A stretch of DNA of 64,000 nt. It comes from Dasyornis broadbenti. Its lineage: Eukaryota > Chordata > Aves > Passeriformes > Dasyornithidae. Position numbers and translations under genes: made by a program. The notes beneath the pieces are model-generated. The model had not been told where the DNA came from and ran no database searches. It saw only the letters and a list, made by a program, of their open reading frames with translations. Position 1 is the first letter of the stretch; each line of letters starts with the position of its first letter. The stretch spans positions 124,001-188,000 of the forward strand of contig VZRN01002233.1 in NCBI GenBank assembly GCA_013397935.1, written 5' to 3'. Below are positions 56,171 to 64,000 of the stretch, piece by piece.

Positions 56171-59100
56171 GCCTCGTGTGTGCAGCACCGTTTGGTGGTC
56201 CGGGATGCGAGCTCCCTGCAGCTCCGCCAGCTCTACACCTGCCTGGATCAGATCCAGTACATCGAGTGGTCCTCGGACTCCTTGTTCATCCTGTGTGCCA
56301 TGTACAAGCGAGGCATTGTCCAGGTGAGGATGAAAGCAGGACAGGGTGTGTTTCCTGCTGGGATTCGGGTGTTATGTGAGAGCTTAATAGCCAGCACTAG
56401 TCTGAGGCTTTGCTGAAGTGCCTGGTGTTATTGATAATGCAGTTTGAGGACAGCCCAGCATGCCAGGGTTTTTAAAACCATGACAAACATCTTAGTTTGA
56501 GAAAGAATAAAAATATCTAGCAAAACAGATCAAAATTGGAGATTATCTCACCAACTTCTTACTGCAGCAGGAATTAAATACATGCAAAATTGTTAAATGG
56601 ACTAAACCCGCTTAAATGATGGATATTCAGAATATTTGTCACAGAAAAAACCAACCCCACATCATTTGCCATTTCCATTATCACCCAGAGTTGTGGGACT
56701 CACTTTTGCAGTGGGATCCAGCGCCAGTCCTTCATGGCTGCGGGTGGTTGGGTGTTCCTGAGCTCCCTAGGGTGGGATGCAGGAGCCTCTTCTCAGCTGT
56801 AGGGAGTTCTCTGGAGCAGAGGTTTGGATGAGCTGTTGCTTCCTGCACTGTCTGGTTGCTCCCTGCCCCAGGTCTGGTCCCTGGAGCAGCCGGACTGGCA
56901 CTGTAAGATCGACGAGGGCTCCGCGGGATTGGTGGCTTCATGCTGGAGTCTGGACGGTCGTCACATCCTCAACACCACCGAGTTCCATGTGAGTGTGGAG
57001 GCAGGATTGCTCCCCACGGTGTCAGATGTTGCTGTCTGCCCTTTGCCTCCTAAAATAACCCAAAGCCCTTAAAGTTGCAGCGGTGGTGGAGAGCACTGAT
57101 GCAGTTCTGTGTTCCTGTGTGTAATTCTGGTTAGGTGTTATTCTTAACGTTATTCCATTAGCATTTTATCCTCTTGCTTCTGGCGATAAGATAGAAAATG
57201 GATGAACATGTCCTGGTGTTTTTGATTTTGATATTTTGATGGCATTCATCAAAGTAGTTTTAGAAATCTAATATGTTGCTTGCATGGTGAGAAAAAGCTC
57301 AGGATTTCTAGTTAAAAAAACCCAAACCATAAAAATTTCAGAGTGGTTTTAAATGAAAACATACAGGCTTAGGTTTGTTGACCTATGAGATGGGATTTAG
57401 ATCCAGATCCTGGAAAGACTTCCCCAATTGTTTGATTTGACACACAGGACACAGACTGCTGATGGAACCACATGCAAAATTAACATTAAAACATCTCTAA
57501 GTGCTTATTAAGACCTATATTGGGGAATGCACACTAATATAGAATCCAGATTGGCTTGATGCTGGATTTGTTGGAAGGCCTATGGTTTCTGACTCCACCT
57601 TTGGATTAGAGCTGATGATTCCTGTTATTCAGTACAATAATGTAGGGTCAGAAGACAGCCAAGAACTGCATGTGAGACACTTTATGTTTACTCTTTCCAA
57701 ACCTGTGGGTGGGTTTTAGGTGAGAGGATCTTGTGCCATAACACGGGCTAGCACAGAATTCACATGCTGCAGTGCAAGATTCCTCCTTTTTTTGGCAAAT
57801 TCCAGTGTCAGTGGGATATGGATGGGGACTCTGCCGTGTGTGTGTGCAGACCCATTCCCCCACCCTTTTAGATAGGAGTGATGAATTTAGGTCCTTGGTT
57901 TTCCCAGGTATGAATTGCCCTGATAGCAGCAATAAAAAATAAAAACAAGCCCAGAACTGCAGCCTGGAGGCAGTGCAGCCTTCCCTGCTGGTCCGGCGGC
58001 AGTGGAGGAGTCAGAACTGCAGCCTGGGGCTGTGTGAGGCTCCCAGTGAGGATCTTGTGGCACGTGCGTGTGGGGGTGGACCAGTGAGGATTTATTGCCT
58101 CCCAACAGAACTCTGTTTGACCTTAGAGAATTTCATTAAGCCTTTGCCAAGTTGGCATCTGTGTTGGGATAAGTTTCCTTTCCAGCTGTAAACAGGTTGC
58201 TAAATTAGCTGTTGTCAGACAGCTGCCAGGGCTGGGCCACAGTCGGAGCTGTGTTTACTCCCTCCCTGCTAAATCCACAGGCTGGGGGGATGGACGTGGG
58301 TAGTGCTCTGGAGATATTTAATATCAGAGTGTTATCAAACCCAATGATTGTCTGGAGGGTTTGGGGGTTCCCTGTCAGCCAGCTCAGCTGGGCTTTGGTT
58401 GTTTGATGCTTTCAAACAACACCAAATAATCACTCATTGTAATTCTTCAGGTCAGTGTGTGAACTCCACTGAAAGCTCGCAAGGAACTTTCTTGTTCCCT
58501 GAGTTTTTGAAAGGTTATGGTTGTGCTAATGCCTTTCTAGCAGTCTGTACTTACCAGTGCCTCAGAAGAATCTTTACAGGATCCCAGAACAGTTGAGGTT
58601 GGGAGGGGCCTCTGGAGATCATCCAGTCCAAACCCCTGCCAAGGCAGGGTCACCTGGAGCCGATGGCACCGGTGGGTTTGGAATGCCTCCAGAGAGGGAG
58701 ACTCCACTCCCTCCCTGGGAAGCTGTTCCAGTGCTCTGCCACCCTCCATGGAAAGAAGTTCTTCATGTCGAAGTGGAACTTGTTGTGTTTTGGTTTATGG
58801 CCACTACTCCTTGTCCTGTCACTGGCACCACTGGAAGGAGTCTGGCACTATCCTCTGACACCTGTAATTCATCAGCTAATTTGCAGTCTGGGTCTCTTTG
58901 TGGTCAGTGTTTCTCTCCTGCTAAAATCCGCTCTGAGAGGCAATTCCACTCTATCTGTGTGTCCTGTGGAAGGTGTTGAACCCAATGTGTCTCCTTCCAG
59001 TGCCATCATTCCACCAGAATTTACAGGCACAGGTAGAGCTTAACCAAGAACTGCAGGTGAAGGATCTGGAGGGAGGAAAGCAAATGGATTCTCTTCACAT

Positions 59101-62100
59101 CCCTGGAGGTGTCAAGGCCAGGTTGGACAGGGCTTGGAGCAACCTGGTCTAGTGGAAGGTGTCCTGTCCATGGCAGGGGGAGGGACAAGATGAGATTTAA
59201 GGTCCCTTCCAACCCAGACCATCCAGGGATTCGCTGATTCTCTGCTTCCTCATGACTCTCATGTTTTGGGATAAATAGTGTGAAGATGTTCTGGAGTGTT
59301 TCTCTGAAGAGCTGTGCTTATAAACTACATACTTTGCACTTTTTCTCATTCCATGTCAGGTCCTTAAGCATTAAGGAGCTTCTTTGGAACTCCAGCAGCC
59401 GGGAAAAGTGTGTTTCTGTGTGTATCCCAGCTAATCCTTGGTAACTGTGCGTGGCTGCATTGGCTGAAAAATGCTTCCTGGCGAGGAATGTGCTCCGAAT
59501 AATCTTCTGAAATCCGGTGCTGACAGACACTGCTATGTAAGGGGGCTGAGTGACCCAGTCAAGTCTGGGACAAGAGTTGACAGTCATTTGAGCTGTAGGT
59601 TGTTTAAAAGTGTGTTTTTGTCTGCTGAAAATCACCAGTCCTACACCTGCCTGGAGCTGTCAACATCGGGCCGTGGTCCTGGGCCCAGCGCTGGAGACTG
59701 TTTATCACGTTACTATCTAAATACTTTTTATTTCTCAGCTGTTTTTTAGGCTATTTTAAAAATGCTTCTGCTTTTGGTTTGTTTTTCCACTGCAAAACAA
59801 CAGCTGAAAACTTCTCAGACACCATTATTGTGAGGATTTGAGTTTGACAACTCCAGTCAGTTGAGTCATCCACACTGAAGAGAGAGTATTCCCCAAAAGG
59901 AGCAGTGGAGAAGGGCTTACTGCAGACTTAACTGACCATGGGCTGTTCTCCCACTGGAAAAGCAGTTGTCCCTTTTCCATGAATTCCCTGAGAAAGGCAA
60001 CAAGCAGCAATGGAAATTTCCTGTTGTTTTTGAAGTGTTTGGTTTCTTTTCTCACTCTCTGTGTTTGGTGTTGCTGTTGCTCCTGATCCTGTCTCTGAGC
60101 TGTGACATAATCTTTCTAATCTTCTTCATCTCATTTATGTTGGCAACTTCAATGAGATTGTGGATAATGTTCCAGGTGGGAATATGAAAGTTTTCCCTTT
60201 CCGTCACAATTGTTGTAAACACACTGTTAATGCAGGTGAAGGGAGTGTGAAATCCATGCATTAAGCACATAATGCGAGTTTCTCAGTTTGTAGGAATGTC
60301 TGAGTGGGCACAAATGGAACAAGAGAAAACGATCCTATTTTCAGGAATCAAAATGGTTTGGTTTTGCATATTCCTAGTACTAGGTTAAACCGTCAGGTTG
60401 TGTGGGTTGGCTGAGAAGTTGCAAAGGAATTATGGAATAACCGCATGCTTCCCAGCCCTTGCAGGGGAGAGAGTGGAGTTGAACAGGCAAAGAATGACAG
60501 GATGAGATGACACAGCCTCAAGCTGTGGCAGGGAAGGGTCAGGTTGGACATCAGGAGGAATTTCCATGGAAAGGGTTGTCAGGCATTGCAAGGGGCTGCC
60601 CAGGGAGGTGGTGGAGTCCCCATCCCTGGACGTGGCACTCAGTGCTCTGGGCTGGGTGACCGGGTGGTGTTGGTCACAGGTTGGACTCGATGATCCTGGA
60701 GGTCTTTTCCAACCTCAATAATTCCGTGAATAGAGGATTTGAAACAAGGTGATCTTCAAGGTCCCTTCCAACCCAAACCATAGTGTGATTCTGTGACCTT
60801 ATTAGATGTAAACAGTGTATTGTGGCTGGTAGATGGAGTGAAGATGAACACTTTGGTTATCAGACATTTATAGGCAGCTGGTTTAGTCGTAGTCTGGGTT
60901 TTTGCAGATGTATGTTTGTGTGTGTGACTGTGCCATGAAATGTGTGCTGTCTGGGCGCTCCCTGGTGCTGCAGACGCACTGGGGCAGTTTGTTGTCCATG
61001 TTTTGGGGCACACAGGGCAGGGCAGTGCGCCCCAGCAATATCTGGTGAGCATGTGCTCAGAGAAGAACAGGGAAACCATTATTGTCCTCTCTGAGGTGTT
61101 ACAAAGCTTGACCCTTTTGGAAAAGATTCTGTCTTTACAGCATATGGAGGTTTAGATTGGATATTAATAAAAATTTCTTCACAAAAAGGGTTGTCAAGCA
61201 TTGGAACGGGCCCCTCAAGAAAGAGATAGAGTCAACATCCCTGGAGGGATTTAAAAGACATTTATATGTGACACTTGGGGACATGGTCTAATGGTGGCCT
61301 TGGCACTGCTGAGGAAATAATTGGACTCAGTGGTCTTTGAGGGCTTTTCCATCCTAAATGATTCTCTGGCTCCATGATGGAGCAGAGATGGATGCAGAAA
61401 GATTCCAAAGCAAAGGTGGCCTTGTCTTTTCCCTGGCTGAGCCTTGGGCAGGGCAGAGGTGACAGAGGGAGCTCAGCATGGGATGTGCTATGTCCCACCT
61501 CCAGTGATTTCCCTCTTCCTGTGCTCTTGAGCTCAACATGAGCAGTGAGGTTTTGCCTCCTGAGGCTTGGAGCAGCAGATGCGGTCCAGGATGGAAGCAT
61601 GTTTGATGCCCAGCAGGCCAGGGGAGCTGCTCATGAGGCCAAGTAGCAGCACTCGGATGCCTTTGTCAGGAAAAATGATGATCCAGCCCTGAGCATTCGA
61701 AGCCTGCAGCTGCTAAGCTTTTATTAAGTGGCTGGAGAATGTGTGCTGTGTGTTTGGCTCGGGGGAGGCAGGGCAGCCAGTGCATTTAGGGTTGCAATTT
61801 ATAGTCCCCAGCAGCATTTCAGCGCTGCAGTTGCTGCAGAAGAATGTGTGGAGGCATCGTGTTGGTATTTTTAAAGTAAATCTTGCTTGAGGAGCAGACT
61901 GACTGTGTTGGATTTGGGTGGCCGGAAGTGAGTGGGCCCAGAGATAAAAGTTGATTAATGCTGTTCATCTCGTGTATTCCTCCAGGAGCTACTAAACTTG
62001 AAAGGGCAGATTCTGTCCTTCTGCCCTGCCCAGGTGAGACCCCACCTGCAGAGCTGCCTCCAGCCCTGGGGTCCAGCACAGGAAGGACATGGAGCTGCTG

Positions 62101-64000
62101 GAGTGATCCAGAGGAGGCACCAGGATGATCAGAGGGATGGAGCAGCTCTGCTGGGAGGAAAGGCTGAGAGAATTGGGATTGTCCAGCCTGGAGAAGAGAT
62201 GGCTCTGGGGTGGCCTAATTGTAGCCTTCCAGTGCCTGACGGGAACTTACAGGATGGAGAGAGACTGTTTCCAAGGGCCTGGAGTGACAGGGCAAGGGGG
62301 AATGGCTTCACACTGACAGAGGGCAGGGTTGGTGAGATGCTGGGAAGAAATTCTTCCCTGTGAGGTTGGACAGGGTTTGGAGCAACCTGTCATAGTGGAA
62401 GGTTTCTCTGCCCGTGGCAGGGGGTGGGACAAATGGGCTTTAAGGTCCCTTCTGGCCCAAATCATTCTGTGATTCCATGGAAAAACATTTCTGTGTTGTT
62501 TCTTCAAATCTCAGAAGTCTCTCTGATGTGTGAGAAAAAAGGGGCTGTTTGGGACTCCATGGATTTCTGACAGCATTTATTGGTATTCTGAAGCTTGGTT
62601 TGAACCCTGTAAATCCCTTGAATTGTGCTTCCCACCAAAACTGATCATGCCAGCAAGGGTAAAACCTCCAAGTTCTGTAGCAACACAGAATCTGCAGCAT
62701 TACCAGGTGGAGCAGATCCACAGGGTGCTCCCTCAGGATCCTTTGTCACCATTGAACAGTGCCAGGTACTTCAGGGGAGGAAAAGTTGTGTTGAGGACAA
62801 ACCTGCAAAAAGGTGTAGCTGAACCTTCCTCCCAAGACCACTGGGATGCTGCTGGGCTGCATGGGAAATGGGAGGAGGAGAAAATGCAGACAGTGTTGGA
62901 GTTTTACATGATGGATCAGAATTAATTTTGGTGTTCAGTAGTTCAGGGAAAGGCAGTTTTGCAATGGAGGTGCTTCACTGCAAAAAGTTTTACCTGTAGC
63001 TTTTCCTTGGTGCAGTAAAATGCAGGAAAACACAAGTTTAAAACCTGACCCTGGAAACATTCGTCACTCCAGCTCGAAATGCAAAGGTTCACATGCCAGC
63101 CCATGTGAATGGGTGAATGCCCGCGTGTCTGGGGCTGCCGTTGCTATGGGAGGGGGAGTATTTGTTTTTAATTGGGTAATGTGCAGATGGCAAGGCAGAG
63201 CCTGGAGTGCAGCTGTGACCTTGGGGAGCTGTGGGGAGGCTGGGTCTGCAGCTGCCTGCCCTCTCTGCAGCTCTTGGTGCTTGTGGAGGCACAGTTCCCC
63301 AGAAATCCCCCAAACACTGCTGTAAAGCCTTGCTTTGCATGGCAGGTTTTGGGTGTCTTTGAATTTTTCAGTAATTCTGTAATGGTGCCTCCTTGTGTGT
63401 GGCTGAGGAGGGAAGAGCAAAACAAATCAGCCATCAAAGCTGAGGGTGTCTAAATATTGAAAAATACAGCTCAATTTTCACACTTGGTAGGCTTTTCCCA
63501 AGGGATACAATGTTCTGAAGCAGCTGTAACTTGTCATCCATTCATAAAGGCAGGAAACTCCCCATCTCCAGATTCTGTGATTAATCTCTTTTTCCAGTTG
63601 CAAAGTGACTCTGGGCAATAGGTTGGGAAGACCTATTTGTGCTAATGTCAGGAACTTCAGTATTAGTGAAGAGCTTGTCTTCATACCAGTGGTGTGAATT
63701 TTGTATTGCCCCTCTGGAGTACTCAGTGAGCTTCAGTGTAAGCTTGGCGTTAATACCCTGCCAAGTGCCAGAAACTGGGAGAGAATTCCTCATAGCTGCT
63801 TCCCAGGACATTGTGTTATACAAAATAGCTGCAGAATTAATTAATCACAGAAGGTTCATTGATCCACTTTGTGTTGTTGAATTAGGTTAATGTTTTCCTA
63901 TTGATTTTTTTATTTTTATCTACAAAAATAACCAAAACTGCTCCCTGTCTCTCTGCCAGCTGCGGATCACCGTGTGGTCCTTGTGCACCAAGTCAGTGTC
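56171..64000 (+). CDS. WRAP73: WRAP73 (WDR8), WD-repeat centriolar/centrosomal protein, exons 2-4 (partial)
   Basis: Three coding exons are visible: 56171-56323 (starts SCVQHRLVVRD after an Ala codon), 56872-56988 (VWSLEQPDWHCKIDEGSAGL) and 63960 onward (LRITVWSLCTKSVS), cut by the window end. All junctions are phase 0 and the translation follows the N-terminal WD40 blades of vertebrate WRAP73 almost residue for residue. About 104 of roughly 460 residues are present; exon 1 is in or next to the 54995-55118 gap. WRAP73 is a centriolar-satellite and spindle-pole protein (SSX2IP partner in vertebrates). As in mammals, it is divergently oriented to TP73. Intron 3 is ~7 kb and packed with CR1. Confidence 0.95.
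58577..58875 (-). mobile_element. CR1 3' fragment in WRAP73 intron 3
   Basis: Inverted CR1: 'aggatcccagaacagttgag', 'ggcctctggagatcatccag', 'gggaagctgttccagtgctc', reaching the more internal 'ggccactactccttgtcctg'. Confidence 0.93.
59080..59242 (+). mobile_element. CR1 3' fragment in WRAP73 intron 3
   Basis: 'gccaggttggacagggcttg', 'gcaacctggtctagtggaag', 'aaggtcccttccaacccaga' and a final 'ggattcgctgattc'. Confidence 0.92.
60463..60728 (+). mobile_element. CR1 3' fragment (second subfamily) in WRAP73 intron 3
   Basis: 'ggttggacatcaggaggaat', 'gggctgcccagggaggtggt', 'ggttggactcgatgatcctg' and terminal 'cctcaataattccgtgaa'. Its consensus differs from the 'ggctttaaggtccc' type elsewhere. Confidence 0.92.
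60745..60799 (+). mobile_element. Second CR1 terminus directly downstream
   Basis: Seventeen bases after the preceding copy a second CR1 end begins: 'aaggtgatcttcaaggtccc', 'ttccaacccaaaccatagtg', 'tgattctgtgacc'. Either two copies were inserted in tandem, or the first inserted near the 3' end of the older one. Confidence 0.85.
61150..61376 (+). mobile_element. CR1 3' fragment in WRAP73 intron 3
   Basis: 'tagattggatattaataaaa', 'gttgtcaagcattggaacgg', 'ggcccctcaagaaagagata' and terminal 'aaatgattctctggctcc'. Confidence 0.88.
62015..62481 (+). mobile_element. Longest CR1 fragment in the window
   Basis: It starts in 'tctgccctgcccaggtgaga' (the RT-end region, 'gaccccacctgcagagctgc'), continues 'attgggattgtccagcctgg' and 'ctggagtgacagggcaaggg', and ends 'atcattctgtgattccatgg'. 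It is ~465 bp with one internal deletion near 62360. Confidence 0.93.

Larger units (their letters stand above)
56989..63959 (+). other. WRAP73: WRAP73 intron 3 (about 7 kb, CR1-rich)
   Basis: No coding sequence is supported. Six CR1 3' fragments (listed separately) make up roughly a quarter of it. The rest is AT-rich unique sequence, including a TG-rich bit near 60913-60930. Confidence 0.8.

Noticed and set aside
1..64000. CRISPR arrays, operons, phage or endogenous-virus genes
   Set aside because: Nothing of the kind is visible: no spacer arrays, LTR pairs or viral polyprotein frames; all mobile elements seen are CR1-type.

Overview
This is a vertebrate, almost certainly avian, nuclear segment. 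Genes are compact and multi-exon with GT-AG introns. Dispersed repeats are almost all 3'-truncated CR1 retroposons, first exons are extremely GC-rich (two fall in runs of N), and gene order follows the block around human 1p36.32, which in birds sits on a GC-rich microchromosome. All exon boundaries below were placed by hand from splice signals, reading-frame continuity and resemblance to remembered vertebrate protein families; no search was run.

Layout: (1) 166-6422 (+), the 3' half of CEP104 (TOG domain, then a cysteine/histidine zinc-finger array). (2) 8947-12632 (+), LRRC47, with a GC-rich first exon interrupted by 330 N. (3) 14041-16634 (-), a short coiled-coil gene, probably the CCDC27 orthologue, converging on LRRC47. 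(4) 16764-23113 (+), a nine-exon gene that closes cleanly at 556 codons. It joins an N-terminal CGGBP1-like zinc finger to a complete Gfo/Idh/MocA (inositol-dehydrogenase-like) domain whose signature catalytic residues are altered. Its first exon lies 129 bp from that of the coiled-coil gene in a shared GC-rich divergent promoter with an RFX X-box. (5) 26298-48947 (-), TP73, with all 13 coding exons of the TA-alpha form (633 aa) plus the separate deltaN first exon at 46342-46380. A 20-bp p53/p73 response element lies upstream of that exon. (6) 56171-64000 (+), WRAP73 coding exons 2-4, running off the window; its exon 1 is probably in the 124-N gap at 54995-55118. A CTCF-type site and a ZNF143-type site lie just before that gap.

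Several genes share a centriole/cilium theme: CEP104 (ciliary tip), WRAP73 (centriole/centrosome) and TP73 (multiciliated-cell transcription factor). The X-box at the coiled-coil/fusion promoter fits it. CR1 fragments are dense in 1-23.7 kb and 53.4-62.5 kb but essentially absent from the roughly 29.6 kb over TP73, where only one decayed, ancient CR1-like piece is visible. The TP73 introns instead hold minisatellites, a (GGAT)n microsatellite and a few GC-rich or motif-rich islands that look regulatory.

The most unusual item is the zinc-finger/pseudo-oxidoreductase fusion gene at 16764-23113.
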